Positions 18,015 to 26,944 of a stretch of 38,090 bases of DNA are shown here, one piece after another (the first letter of the stretch is position 1; every line of letters begins with the position of its first letter). The stretch is from IMG/VR virus record IMGVR_UViG_3300035180_001763, positions 1 through 38,090 of that record; one strand, written 5' to 3'. This DNA comes from a virus. The translations under genes and the position numbers were made by a program. The notes beneath the pieces were generated by a model. It was given only the letters and a program-made list of their open reading frames with translations. It did not search any database and had not been told where the DNA came from.

Positions 18015-18644
18015 ATGGCTTGGAACTTGAATAATAAAACCAATGAATATATATTACATCGAAACCAATCTAAAGAATTAATTGATATATATGGCGTCCA
18101 ATTGAGTTATTTCAAGATAACCAATAAAGGCAAAAATACTGTTTTTCAAGAATATACATACAAAGAATCTAATCCCAATAATGTTTTTTCAATTATGATG
18201 TATCCAGAGAATGTAGAAGCATTTGACAACGCTGGTGATTTATTTAGCAAGTTTGGTATGCAGATTACGGATACGATTAATTTGATTGTAAGCACAGAAA
18301 CATTTAAAGACATATATGACTTAACCGATTTTAAAAATGCATTTCAATCAGTGGGAGATATTATAAAAACTCCTAGAGGAAAATTATTTGAAGTAACAGG
18401 TGTTGAAGATGAAGTTCCCGGGTTGAGCAATATATTCACATCAAATAACGGAAAAAATGTATTAATGTTAAAATGTAACATATACAATTATAAACCATCA
18501 GACAAGGTTCCAGAAATTGTAGATCCTAGTGAGTATGATTTTTCAAATTTAGATTCCGTCTTTAACGGTCAGAAAGAAGAACAAGAAGTAGAAACTACAA
18601 CATATACAGCTCCTAGAGATTCTGTATTTGGAGATTTAGGATAA
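18015..18644 (+). CDS. 14: Neck protein, T4 gp14-like
   Basis: 209 aa. The stretch FSKFGMQITDTINLIVS (residues of about 78-95), followed by GDIIKTPRGKLFEVTGVEDEVPG (about 114-140), follows the pattern of T4 gp14 (FSNFGMQVQDEVTLSI and GDLIYFP..LFEINWVE). The C-terminal DSVFGDLG also resembles gp14's Phe-Gly-rich tail. In T4, gp14 joins gp13 in the neck that seals the filled head for tail attachment. It is shorter than T4 gp14 (256 aa). Ribosome site AAGGAGGGAG is excellent. It opens the plus-strand late block. Confidence 0.75.
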   Translation: MAWNLNNKTNEYILHRNQSKELIDIYGVQLSYFKITNKGKNTVFQEYTYKESNPNNVFSIMMYPENVEAFDNAGDLFSKFGMQITDTINLIVSTETFKDIYDLTDFKNAFQSVGDIIKTPRGKLFEVTGVEDEVPGLSNIFTSNNGKNVLMLKCNIYNYKPSDKVPEIVDPSEYDFSNLDSVFNGQKEEQEVETTTYTAPRDSVFGDLG

Positions 18645-18655
18645 GGAGATAAATA

Positions 18656-18985
18656 ATGACTACAGTTTTAAATTCTACAATGGGTGTAACTAATTTTACA
18701 TCTATTCCAACAGCACCTACAGCTACTAAAGGGGATAGTTCACTTAAATTAGCTACTACAGAATTCGTTATGAATGCTTTATCAGGCGTAAGTACAACTA
18801 AATACAAATTCGTAGCAACAGACGGACAAACTGTATTTAATGCTGGTGCAGTTTTAGTTGACCCAATGGTTTATCTAAACGGTGTTCTTCAAACAAAAGA
18901 TTTGAGTTATACATTCACACCTGGTGCAACATCAATAACCTTTTTAGATGCTAGGGTTCTTAACGAAACTGTAGTAATTGCATAA
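18656..18985 (+). CDS. Small virion/adhesin-type protein (109 aa)
   Basis: Begins MTTVLNSTMGVTNFTSIPT; its SIPTAPTAT..SLKLATTEFVMNAL stretch is the A-P-T-x(n)-I-A-T-T-E-F-V motif of phage tail fibre and structural proteins. The C-terminal half (YKFVATDGQTVFNAG..VDPMVYLNGVLQTKDLSYTFTPG) is the small beta domain that also often occurs in fibre proteins. Late context, ribosome site AAGGAGAT. Probably a fibre tip or decoration module upstream of the kelch-like proteins. Confidence 0.7.
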   Translation: MTTVLNSTMGVTNFTSIPTAPTATKGDSSLKLATTEFVMNALSGVSTTKYKFVATDGQTVFNAGAVLVDPMVYLNGVLQTKDLSYTFTPGATSITFLDARVLNETVVIA

Positions 18986-18994
18986 GGATTATTA

Positions 18995-20038
18995 ATGTAT
19001 GAAAATTCAATAGTAGTAGTAAAAAATTGTACATCAACCGGCATAGATGTAATTCCTATTAATTCATTAATATTAAATAAAGATACTGGTGATATTTTTT
19101 TATTAACAAATAAAACAAACGTATCATCTACTACACAATTTTGTGATGTAGTAGGTAAAGTATTAATCGCTAGTCTTGTTATAAGTGGAGCATTGTTTTA
19201 TGGCGGTAGTAATAATATAAATCTAAATTTAGCTACCATGCTATCAGCAACGGCTACATTAGTTCAAGCTGAAAAGAGTGTAGGTACAGCTAGATATGGA
19301 TTAGCTGGAGCTAACGTAGGTACAAATGCTTTATTTTATGGTGGATATACTACAACATATGTATCTACCACTACTTTATTATCACCAACAATTAATTTAG
19401 TACAATCAGAGACTAATGTAGGTACAGCTAGGGCTACCCCAGCTGGGGCTAAGGTTGGTACAAATGCTTTATTTTACGGTGGTGCCGTTGATTCAAGCTA
19501 TTATGGGGTAGATACCGTAACATTACTATCACCAACAGCTACATTAGTTCAAGCTGAAACAAATCTTGGAACATCTATGTACTCATTAGCTGGAGCTAAC
19601 GTAGGTACAAATGCTTTATTTTATGGTGGAGCTAATTATGGAAGCTATAATACAGCTTCTGTAGTATCTCCATTGGGCGTCTTAGTATCTCAGTCTACTA
19701 ATATAGGTACAGCTAGATTTGGCCTAGCAGGAGCAAATGTTGGTACGAATGCTTTATTTTATGGTGGAATACAAATCTGGCCCACTGTTCTCAATACAAC
19801 TACTTTGTTATCACCGACGGCTGTTTTATTACAAGCTGAAACAAGTGTTGGATCAGTAAAATGGTCAAATTCTGGAGTTAATGTTGGTACAAATGCCCTA
19901 TTTTATGCTGGGTGTAATGATGCATCAACAACATTTATCAATACTACTACACTACTATCACCTACCGCAACATTAGTACAGCCAGAGACTAATGTTGGAA
20001 CATCAGGCCGTCATTACTTAGGAGGAGCATTAATATGA
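18995..20038 (+). CDS. Kelch-like six-repeat protein 1 (putative receptor binder)
   Basis: 347 aa. An N-terminal domain of about 65 residues (VVVKNCTSTGIDVIPINSLIL) is shared with the two paralogues. Then come six repeats of about 45 residues of the form NALFYGG-x(8-14)-TLLSPTATLVQAETNVGTA-R-x(3)-AGANVGT, which resemble kelch blades: a GG pair after a beta strand, a variable loop, then a conserved strand. Six copies fit one six-bladed beta-propeller. The variable residues sit in the loop after YGG. Adjacent fibre-type genes and late promoters make a tail tip or adhesin likely. Its stop overlaps the next start. Confidence 0.7.
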   Translation: MYENSIVVVKNCTSTGIDVIPINSLILNKDTGDIFLLTNKTNVSSTTQFCDVVGKVLIASLVISGALFYGGSNNINLNLATMLSATATLVQAEKSVGTARYGLAGANVGTNALFYGGYTTTYVSTTTLLSPTINLVQSETNVGTARATPAGAKVGTNALFYGGAVDSSYYGVDTVTLLSPTATLVQAETNLGTSMYSLAGANVGTNALFYGGANYGSYNTASVVSPLGVLVSQSTNIGTARFGLAGANVGTNALFYGGIQIWPTVLNTTTLLSPTAVLLQAETSVGSVKWSNSGVNVGTNALFYAGCNDASTTFINTTTLLSPTATLVQPETNVGTSGRHYLGGALI

Positions 20039-21153
20039 GTTTTGAAAGACAGTCTCTTGTTGTTTTTAAAGATGAGTCATCAACTGGAATAAACTTTGTT
20101 GCAAATAATAGATTTGTATTTGTGAACTCAACTGGATATATGTATATTAAAGTTAATTCAACTAATATCACTACCAATACCACCATAGCACAAGCAATTT
20201 CAGGTGCAAATTTAATTTTAATAACTGGAGTTATTCCTGCTCCACCAACAACGACAACAACGACAACAACGACAACAACGACAACAACTACTACAACAAC
20301 GTCAACTAGTTTTACCAAAGCTTTATTTCATAATGGGATAGATAGTTCACCAACAAGTGTATCAACAACCACATTGTTATCTTCAACGGCTACTTTAGTT
20401 CAAGCAGAAACTTCAGTAGGTACAGCAAAATTTGGCGTAGCAGGAGCCAATGTTGGTACAAATGCATTATTTTATGGCGGAACAGATAATTCTTATTATT
20501 ACAACACAGTTACATTATTATCACCAACTGCGACATTGGTTCAAGCTGAGTCTACTGTTGGGTCAGGAAGAAGTTATATATCTGGAGCAAATGTTGGTAC
20601 AAATGCACTATTCTATGCTGGGTACAATTCTGGATATAAGAATACGGCAACAATATTGACACCTACTGGTTCATTGGTTCAAGCTGAGTCAACTGTAGGA
20701 ACAGTGAGAACTGGAACGGGTGGAGCCAATGTTGGTACAAATGTATTATTTTATGGTGGAACAAATGGTTCATATTTTAATACAGCAACACTGTTATCAT
20801 CAACAGCTACTTTGGTACAAGCGGAATCAAATGTTGGCACAGCACGGTCATATACTGCTGGAGCTAATGTTGGTACGAATGCTTTATTCTACGGTGGGTA
20901 TAATGGTTCATACTTAAATACAGCAACACTGTTATCATCAACAGCTACTTTGGTACAAGCTGAATCAAATGTTGGTTCTACTAGACTTGGACCAGCAGGA
21001 GCTAACGTAGGTACAAATGCTTTATATTATGCTGGGGCTAATAGTGTTAAATTAAATACTGCTACATTATTATCGCCAACAGCTACTTTAGTTCAAGCAG
21101 AAACTAATATAGGTAGTACACCTAGACATGGACTCGCAGGATCTAGTTTATAA
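20035..21153 (+). CDS. Kelch-like six-repeat protein 2 with poly-Thr linker
   Basis: 372 aa. The same N-terminal domain (QSLVVFKDESSTGINFVANN), then PAPP and an uninterrupted run of about 18 Thr encoded by tandem ACAACAACG units (20249-20300), then six kelch-like repeats. Thr-rich linkers join domains of surface proteins, and the repeat DNA can change length by slippage without breaking the frame because the units are multiples of three. It begins four bases before the end of protein 1 (ATGA). A late promoter overlaps its stop codon. Confidence 0.7.
   Translation: MSFERQSLVVFKDESSTGINFVANNRFVFVNSTGYMYIKVNSTNITTNTTIAQAISGANLILITGVIPAPPTTTTTTTTTTTTTTTTTTSTSFTKALFHNGIDSSPTSVSTTTLLSSTATLVQAETSVGTAKFGVAGANVGTNALFYGGTDNSYYYNTVTLLSPTATLVQAESTVGSGRSYISGANVGTNALFYAGYNSGYKNTATILTPTGSLVQAESTVGTVRTGTGGANVGTNVLFYGGTNGSYFNTATLLSSTATLVQAESNVGTARSYTAGANVGTNALFYGGYNGSYLNTATLLSSTATLVQAESNVGSTRLGPAGANVGTNALYYAGANSVKLNTATLLSPTATLVQAETNIGSTPRHGLAGSSL
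20249..20300 (+). repeat. In-frame tandem repeat (ACAACAACG units)
   Basis: Roughly five 9-base units, degenerating at the 3' end, inside the kelch-like gene 2. All encode Thr. The length is prone to slippage. Confidence 0.85.
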
Positions 21154-21156
21154 ATA
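21149..21156 (+). promoter_or_regulatory. T4-type late promoter (TATAAATA)
   Basis: Perfect match overlapping the stop codon of kelch-like gene 2, upstream of the 21186 gene. Confidence 0.75.
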
Positions 21157-21185
21157 TTAAAATATAATATGAAAGAAGAGTAAAA

Positions 21186-21824
21186 ATGGCATCACAAGTA
21201 AATTCACAATATGCATATCTTAACCTTATTAATGGAGAGACAATTTGGGAGAGATTAAGAATAGTTCGTAATTTTATTGAGGATAGAAAAATTGCAAAAA
21301 AATTACAAACTACACAAGAACTAAAACATCAAGCATACATTGCTAAAGTTCAAGAAGCTACTAAAGAATCAGAAAGATTATTTGCTCAAGCAGAGTTAGA
21401 AGAATTTGAAGCTCATCAAGAACAGCAAACAGATGGTTATAAAAAGCTTGATGATGAACTTGCTTTCTTGTTAAAGTATGAAGCGGAATTAGCATCAATT
21501 GCTGAACAGTCTCGTATAGAAGGTAAATCAGATGATGAAATGTACCAAATAAATATGGAAACAGAGGTTTATTTAAGAAACCTTAAAAAAATTGAAACAG
21601 AACAAGTGGCAAGAACCTTAGGTATTTCTCAAGCAACCGCTGAAGAAGCTATGAGAATACCTCAAATGCGTGTACAGTTGTTAAATACAGCCACAGCAAT
21701 GATGCTACCTGATACTGATGAGAACAAAGCTAATTTAATAGCAAATGGTATTAACCTTAATAACATACCACTAAGTGTTCAAGAGACTCTAAGTATAACC
21801 AAATTACTAACACAAGGAAACTAA
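21186..21824 (+). CDS. Coiled-coil protein of the tail adhesin operon (212 aa)
   Basis: Not recognised with certainty. Mostly helical, with heptad-like stretches rich in Glu, Lys, Gln and Ala between residues 35 and 160 (AKKLQTTQELKHQAYIAK, KESERLFAQAELEEFEAHQ). It begins MASQVNSQYAYLNLINGETIWERL and ends KLLTQGN. It lies between two kelch-like genes and next to a DUF4376-type protein, in the place of a fibre assembly factor. A chaperone role is inference only. A late promoter precedes it. Confidence 0.7.
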   Translation: MASQVNSQYAYLNLINGETIWERLRIVRNFIEDRKIAKKLQTTQELKHQAYIAKVQEATKESERLFAQAELEEFEAHQEQQTDGYKKLDDELAFLLKYEAELASIAEQSRIEGKSDDEMYQINMETEVYLRNLKKIETEQVARTLGISQATAEEAMRIPQMRVQLLNTATAMMLPDTDENKANLIANGINLNNIPLSVQETLSITKLLTQGN

Positions 21825-21826
21825 AA

Positions 21827-22342
21827 ATGAAACTCGTAACATGGCTAGCGAAAGATTCAGAAACTCTATTTGGGAAATTTGACCCAATGTCTAATACGGA
21901 TACAAGAACTAATGTTCAAATTATAGCAATTGGGCAATTTGAACCAGACGCAAGTCAATACATTGGTCTATCTAATGAAGATGTTACCCCAAAAGAATGT
22001 GCTGAAATTTTGAATGTTCCCGAAAATACATTTTATAACATATATAGCCCTATTAATGGATATTTTTTAACGGATGCTTGGGTTGAATCAATATTGAAAG
22101 ATTTGCGTCAAAAAGAACTAGATAACTTAACAGTAAAAGTTGAAGATCATGTTTATGATGCTGATGAAGTATCTCAAGATCGTATGGCAAGAGCCTATAT
22201 GATTATTGGTGATACAGGAACCATTGATTGGAAATTAGCAGATAATAAAGTATTTAATGTTTCAGGTGGAGAGATTAAACAAGCTTTGACACTCGCTGGA
22301 AAGGCTCAAACAGCTCTATGGGCTAAATACACACTTAATTAA
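21827..22342 (+). CDS. DUF4376-domain tail protein (171 aa)
   Basis: The C-terminal half, VEDHVYDADEVSQDRMARA followed by GDTGTIDWKLADNKV and ALTLAGKAQTALW, matches the DUF4376 domain, often found in phage tail fibre or fibre-assembly proteins. The N-terminal half (EDVTPKECAEILNVPENTFYNIYSP) is less conserved. It follows the previous gene by two bases. Together the two genes probably serve folding or attachment of the kelch-like proteins. Confidence 0.75.
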   Translation: MKLVTWLAKDSETLFGKFDPMSNTDTRTNVQIIAIGQFEPDASQYIGLSNEDVTPKECAEILNVPENTFYNIYSPINGYFLTDAWVESILKDLRQKELDNLTVKVEDHVYDADEVSQDRMARAYMIIGDTGTIDWKLADNKVFNVSGGEIKQALTLAGKAQTALWAKYTLN

Positions 22343-22354
22343 CAAGGATATAAT

Positions 22355-23437
22355 ATGGGGGCATCACAGTCTCAGTCTCAAATTTCTGGATTTACCAGAA
22401 ACCCTATATGGGTGTTTAAGGATGAAACTTCAACTGGGTTAGATAAGATTCCAGTAGGAGAGATTGTCGCTATTAAATCCAACAAATTACTATATCAATG
22501 TGTTAGTAAAGTTGGAGTCACTAGTAGCACACAAGTTGGTTCAGCTACTGGATTATTACCTTATACATTTAAGGTAACAACCTCTTTTACCAAAGCTTTG
22601 TTCTATGGGGGGTGGATATCAACCGTTGTGGCTACCACGACTCTATTATCTTCAACAGCTACTTTAGTTCAAGCAGAAACCAATATAGGTACAGCTAGAT
22701 ATGGATTATCAGGATCTAACGTGGGAACTAATGCTTTATTCTACGGTGGGTGGATATCAACAACAGCTGTTTCCACAGCTACTTTATTATCACCAACCGC
22801 TACTTTGGTTCAGGCAGAAACAAATGTAGGTACAGCTAGACGTGAAGTAGCAGGAGCAAAAGTAGGTACAAATGCTTTATTTTATGCTGGATGGGGTTCA
22901 ACAACAGCTGTTTCCACAGCTACTCTATTATCTTCAACAGCTACATTAGTGCAAGCCGAAACAAATGTAGGTGTAGCTAGATATGGATTATCAGGAGCTA
23001 ATGTAGGAACTAATGCTTTATTCTACGGTGGATTTGCCCTTTCAGGAGCTATACCAACAGCTACTCTATTATCTTCAACAGCTACTTTAGTTCAAGCAGA
23101 AACCAATATAGGTACAGCTAGATATGGATTATCAGGATCTAACGTGGGAACTAATGCTTTATTCTACGGTGGATATGGCAATAACATAATATCTACCACG
23201 ACTCTATTATCACCAACAGCTACTTTAGTTCAAGCAGAAACCAATATAGGTTCAGCTAGATATGAATTAGCAGGAGCTAATGTAGGAACTAATGCATTAT
23301 TCTATGGTGGAGATACGGGAACTAGCTCTCACGTAGCTGTGAAAACAGCTACTCTATTATCTTCAACAGCTACTTTAGTTCAAGCAGAAACTAATGTAGG
23401 TACAGCTAGATATTACCTAGCAGGAGCATCATTATGA
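22355..23437 (+). CDS. Kelch-like six-repeat protein 3
   Basis: 360 aa. N-terminal domain (PIWVFKDETSTGLDKIPVGE) homologous to proteins 1 and 2, then six repeats with the same blade sequence. Blades 1 and 5 of the repeat region are nearly identical at DNA level (for example the stretches at 22680-22745 and 23100-23165), indicating recent duplication or gene conversion. No Thr linker. Its stop overlaps the start of the truncated fourth copy. The role is probably host binding, by analogy with its neighbours. Confidence 0.7.
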   Translation: MGASQSQSQISGFTRNPIWVFKDETSTGLDKIPVGEIVAIKSNKLLYQCVSKVGVTSSTQVGSATGLLPYTFKVTTSFTKALFYGGWISTVVATTTLLSSTATLVQAETNIGTARYGLSGSNVGTNALFYGGWISTTAVSTATLLSPTATLVQAETNVGTARREVAGAKVGTNALFYAGWGSTTAVSTATLLSSTATLVQAETNVGVARYGLSGANVGTNALFYGGFALSGAIPTATLLSSTATLVQAETNIGTARYGLSGSNVGTNALFYGGYGNNIISTTTLLSPTATLVQAETNIGSARYELAGANVGTNALFYGGDTGTSSHVAVKTATLLSSTATLVQAETNVGTARYYLAGASL

Positions 23438-23502
23438 GTTATATAAAACAATCATTAGTAACATTTAATGATACATCTGCCTTAGGGTTAGATAAAATTT
23501 AA
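23434..23502 (+). pseudogene. Truncated fourth kelch-like gene (22 codons)
   Basis: Reads MSYIKQSLVTFNDTSALGLD then KI and a stop. This is the N-terminus of the kelch-like family (compare QSLVVFKDESSTGI), with the same ATGA overlap as between proteins 1 and 2. The rest is missing. Confidence 0.75.
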
Positions 23503-23716
23503 GATAATATATTATTTTTTAAAGAAAGTAATATAAAAGATAATTCAAATAATTTTCTGTAAAATCATAAGTAAGTACATTTATTATCAACAATATTATA
23601 AATGAAAACCCTATTATAAAAGAAATGAAAGGTTTATTTATGAACATAATAAAATGCTTTAATCTTTCCTCATTAAAATATATGTTCCCCAACTCATCAT
23701 TACCTTATCAAAAAAT

Positions 23717-23737
23717 AAAGAACTATTTTAGTTCTTT
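23717..23737. terminator. Bidirectional terminator hairpin
   Basis: AAAGAACTA and TAGTTCTTT pair around TTT. A T-rich tail follows on the plus strand, and ATTTTTT follows on the minus strand. Confidence 0.65.
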
Positions 23738-23812
23738 TATCTTCAATTTAAATTAATCAAAATTATGTTATTATAACACAATATTCATAAATCTAAAGTT
23801 CTATCTTAGATG

Positions 23813-23847
23813 GAAAAAGGTCCCGATGAAAAAATCATCAAGGACCT
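23813..23847 (-). terminator. Terminator of the capsid operon
   Basis: AGGTCC..GGACCT stem with inner TGATGA..TCATC pairing, followed on the minus strand by TTTTT. It lies 24 bases past the gp23 stop. Confidence 0.8.
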
Positions 23848-23870
23848 AAATAAAAGGTAAAACCTTTAGC

Positions 23871-25175
23871 TTACGCTAAAGGAGATGTTTTACCTGCTGC
23901 TACGGTTGCAAAATTAACACCGAATGTTGCGATGTAATTTTCTGGGTTCAATGGAGTTGTATCCAAAGCGTAACGTTGTGACAAGATGATTGCTGGTTGA
24001 CCTGATTCTTGCAATGTAACACGTTGGAATGACGCTGGTACATATGGGCTGAAGAATACAGCTGAATCACGACGATCTTGACCTTTGTAAAGGATAGTTG
24101 CATAATCGCTTGCTGCGAATGTATCAACAACAACTTTATAACGTCCATCAAATGTTCCTGCTACTGCAGTTGACATACCATCTACAGTTGATTGAATTGC
24201 AGCTGCACTGAATCCACCAAGTGCTTCAAGAGCAACTGATACTTTAGGAGACACTAACAATGTGTTACCTGCACCACGACGAGTCAAACGATTGATTTTT
24301 GAACTTTCATCAGCAAGTTTAATTGCCAACATTCTGTAACGTTCAATTTCCCAACGACCGTCATAACCACCAATTGCAGCATCTGCTACTACACGTGCTG
24401 TATTGTTAACTTTAGAAATGATCTCACGGTCAATCTCTGCTTGCATTTCATAACTCATGATTCCCATAAGTTCTTCATCTGCATTCATACCATGTTGAGA
24501 TTTCAAATCTTGGTACATTTCAAGGGTATATTTACCTTTCAATTTACGTGTACGAGCTTCAACAGTTTTACGAGAAAGTTCAAATCCGATTTCGTTCATG
24601 TCGTCGCCAAGAATCTCACCATCCGCTGTTGAATATGATCCAGTATAACCTTTAAGTACTTTGTTAAAAGTAGCTTCATTCGTATAAGTATCTAAAACAT
24701 GAACGTCTGTAAAAATTACATCACCTTGAGCTTTAGTTGTGCCAGCCCAAAGAACTTTTACAACATTACCATCAGTTTCTTTGTAAAGAACGTCTCCGCC
24801 AACAATAACTTTTGCATCATCTGCAACTGCAACTACAAGAATTTGTTTTTTATTACTTGGAGCGATTTTGTTGATACTATTACCAGTATAACGACTTGTC
24901 ATTGAATAAATGAAACCAGTTGGTCCATTCAACGGTTGAACACCAGCGATTTCGTTAGCGATCAAATTAGGGTAAACACGACGAACTAAAGGCATAAGGA
25001 TTTTTGTAAATCCTGCTACGTCAGCAGCTTGTGTACCTTCTTTCAACATATCGCTAATAGCTTTTTCTTGTTGTTCAAGAATAACTGCCATAGTAGACAT
25101 ATCTTTTTTGCTGATTGATGAGTAGTTTTCACTCAACAATTGCTTTTCAAATTTTTCAGTAAGATTGAAATCCAT
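23871..25175 (-). CDS. 23: Major capsid protein, T4 gp23-like
   Basis: 434 aa. FTKILMPLVRRVYPNLIANE (residues 56-75) and GVQPLNGPTGFIYSMTSRY (about 78-96) are the signature block of T4-type gp23. Later, RRGAGNTLLVSPKV and ALGGFSA also fit the HK97-type fold of the family. The N-terminal 35-50 residues would be the peptide removed by the gp21 protease; ILE at 32-34 and LSE at 14-16 match the L/I-x-E cutting rule, so the mature N-terminus is uncertain. T4 gp23 is longer (521 aa). Codon use looks better adapted than in neighbours. It has its own late promoter (25207-25214), a good AAAGGA ribosome site, and a terminator. Confidence 0.93.
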   Translation of the reverse strand: MDFNLTEKFEKQLLSENYSSISKKDMSTMAVILEQQEKAISDMLKEGTQAADVAGFTKILMPLVRRVYPNLIANEIAGVQPLNGPTGFIYSMTSRYTGNSINKIAPSNKKQILVVAVADDAKVIVGGDVLYKETDGNVVKVLWAGTTKAQGDVIFTDVHVLDTYTNEATFNKVLKGYTGSYSTADGEILGDDMNEIGFELSRKTVEARTRKLKGKYTLEMYQDLKSQHGMNADEELMGIMSYEMQAEIDREIISKVNNTARVVADAAIGGYDGRWEIERYRMLAIKLADESSKINRLTRRGAGNTLLVSPKVSVALEALGGFSAAAIQSTVDGMSTAVAGTFDGRYKVVVDTFAASDYATILYKGQDRRDSAVFFSPYVPASFQRVTLQESGQPAIILSQRYALDTTPLNPENYIATFGVNFATVAAGKTSPLA

Positions 25176-25206
25176 AACTTAAATTCCTTTGTTAATTGAT
25201 TTGATT

Positions 25207-25214
25207 TATTTATA
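25207..25214 (-). promoter_or_regulatory. T4-type late promoter of gp23
   Basis: TATAAATA on the minus strand, 32 bases before the gp23 start, next to the end of gp22. Confidence 0.8.
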
Positions 25215-25216
25215 TT

Positions 25217-25945
25217 TTAGAAAAAACGTGAACTATCTGCAACTGAAGCAGGTAATACAGAACCTTCTGGTTCTTTGTTTTCAACAATTGGTGTATGTGT
25301 ATGTGTTTCTTCAACTTTTGCTGCAGTTACACTCTCTCTCAAAGTTTCTAATTTTTTCAAATATCCACTAGCATCAGAAGAATTGAATTCTACGATTGCA
25401 GCCAATTTGTCAAATTTTTCTTTTTGAATAACACTTAATCCTTCTTTAACTTCAGCGATAAGACCCATTTTCAAAAGTTCTGCTTTTTGTTTTTTCAAAT
25501 CCAAATTTTCAACAACTAGTGCATCAATTTTTGCAGTGCTTTCAGCAATTTGAGCTTTCATTTCAGTATCATCAAGATTCTCAGCGATTTGTTTGATTTC
25601 AACGCCACCAGCTATTAACAATGCGTTAAAGCCTTCTAACAATGATTCAAGTTTTTCACCTTGTACACTTTCTTCGATAGTGATTTTATTTTCACTGATG
25701 TATTCTTCAGCGATAAGACTCAAAAATTCATCTAGGTTTTCAAGCAATTTTTCTTTATATTCTTTTGCTTCTGTCATGAATTTTTCTGTGATTTCAGTTT
25801 CTTTTTCTTCAACGATTGCAGCTACTTTTTCAGCAACTAATGTCTCAACTTTCGCATCAACAGCAGCGTTAAAAGATTCAGAAATTTCGGCTTTCAACTC
25901 GTCTGTAAAAACAGCTTCGTCAAGTTTACTTAGAATTTTTTCCAT
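25217..25945 (-). CDS. 22: Prohead core scaffold, T4 gp22-like
   Basis: 242 aa, highly helical, rich in Glu, Lys and Ala, with long coiled-coil stretches (SFNAAVDAKVETLVAEKVAA in parts, residues 26-60). It contains many L/I-x-E sites for the prohead protease, as expected of a scaffold that is digested during maturation. Position between gp21 and gp23 matches T4. Ribosome site AAAGGGATT; an AATAAATA late-like box lies about 25 bases upstream. The C-terminal tail (VLPASVADSSRFF) is typical of scaffolds that bind the capsid protein. Confidence 0.88.
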   Translation of the reverse strand: MEKILSKLDEAVFTDELKAEISESFNAAVDAKVETLVAEKVAAIVEEKETEITEKFMTEAKEYKEKLLENLDEFLSLIAEEYISENKITIEESVQGEKLESLLEGFNALLIAGGVEIKQIAENLDDTEMKAQIAESTAKIDALVVENLDLKKQKAELLKMGLIAEVKEGLSVIQKEKFDKLAAIVEFNSSDASGYLKKLETLRESVTAAKVEETHTHTPIVENKEPEGSVLPASVADSSRFF

Positions 25946-25981
25946 ATCTAATCCCTTTGTTAATAATTACAATTTTATTTA

Positions 25982-26662
25982 TTAAAATGATTTAAACAAT
26001 TCTTCAAATTTATTTTTAGCACACTCTTGTACAAGTGATTTATTTTCTAAAGTACAACCGCTTTCGCTACATATTGTCACTTTTTCAATATCTCCGGATT
26101 CTGATATTGAATAATCAAAATCTTGTACTATACCATTCTCTACAATAAGAGACTCTGCTAAACCATTTAAGTAACTACCAGGGTTACTTGGGTTATCTAC
26201 TAGGTCATATGTGATTAATTTGAAATCTTCAACTATACCACCACTCCCTACAGATCCAACTCCACGTGAACTAATACCAATTTTAATTCCTTCATCTATA
26301 AGATTTTTTAATCTATTTGATTCTGGATTATCTAATAATTTAGCTTTTCCGTAAACAAAATCACCTTCCATACGCAGTTCAACAATTTTGATGACTGCCT
26401 TCATTGGATCAATTGTAGTTCTTGGTGGATGTTGCCATTCACCAAGCGTTTCTAAACCATTATTTTTAATAACTGATTGATATCTTTGAACTTCACGTCT
26501 CCATATATTGGAAGGGTAAATTCGTTTGTTAGCGTTTTGCACGTTAGCTGTCGAAAAAACACCTTCTACAAAATATGACTTCTTTCTTACATTAGAAGAC
26601 TCATTAAGTTCTTCTACGCAATACCCGTCTAACGGGACAGCTTGCTCTAAAATAAGTTTCAT
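25982..26662 (-). CDS. 21: Prohead protease, T4 gp21-like
   Basis: 226 aa. NANKRIYPSNIW (residues 43-54), LGEWQHPP (73-80) and KIGISSRGVGSV (127-138) are the conserved blocks of the T4 gp21/herpesvirus-type prohead protease. H78 and S131 or S132 are the likely catalytic pair. It degrades the core and trims gp23 after assembly. About the same length as T4 gp21. The start MKLILEQAVPLDGYCVEEL lies three bases after the upstream stop, in a coupled arrangement. Confidence 0.92.
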   Translation of the reverse strand: MKLILEQAVPLDGYCVEELNESSNVRKKSYFVEGVFSTANVQNANKRIYPSNIWRREVQRYQSVIKNNGLETLGEWQHPPRTTIDPMKAVIKIVELRMEGDFVYGKAKLLDNPESNRLKNLIDEGIKIGISSRGVGSVGSGGIVEDFKLITYDLVDNPSNPGSYLNGLAESLIVENGIVQDFDYSISESGDIEKVTICSESGCTLENKSLVQECAKNKFEELFKSF

Positions 26663-26665
26663 TCT

Positions 26666-26893
26666 TTATTCCTCAGAAGATTTTGGCTCCGGTTCCTTGT
26701 CAAGATAAGTTCGTTTGTCTATCTGTGCGAAGATATCTTTAATTCTTGAAAAGTTATCGAGCTCTTCTTTTTTGTCCTTAATATAAGGGTGTGTTTTTAC
26801 TTTTTGATCTAACACTGCTTTTACTGTCTGAGCAAAATCGGTAAATTTACCATCATGTGCTTGATCTAAAATGTCTGTTGACAATTCCGCCAT
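26666..26893 (-). CDS. Small prohead core protein (gp67/gp68 position)
   Basis: 75 aa, helical and charged, starting MAELSTDILDQAHDGKFTDF and ending with an acidic tail (EPEPKSSEE). It lies between portal and protease, where T4 has genes 67 and 68 for prohead core proteins. I cannot tell which of the two it matches, and it may replace both. Ribosome site AAAGGTTT and a weak ATAAATA late-like box upstream. Confidence 0.75.
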   Translation of the reverse strand: MAELSTDILDQAHDGKFTDFAQTVKAVLDQKVKTHPYIKDKKEELDNFSRIKDIFAQIDKRTYLDKEPEPKSSEE

Positions 26894-26944
26894 TTTTAAA
26901 CCTTTCTGTTTTTATTCATATTTATTTATGTTTTTTAGAAATCT

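Larger units (their letters stand above)
23503..23870. other. Gene-free boundary between opposing late blocks
   Basis: About 370 AT-rich bases with no credible gene. It contains two terminator-type hairpins (23717-23737 and 23818-23847) and a lone minus-strand TGT-TATAAT (23764-23772 area) without the TTTAAG box. That could start a short RNA ending at the 23717 hairpin. Confidence 0.6.

Noticed and set aside
24441-25371. Plus-strand frames opposite gp23 and gp22
   Set aside because: They are shadows of strongly supported capsid genes.
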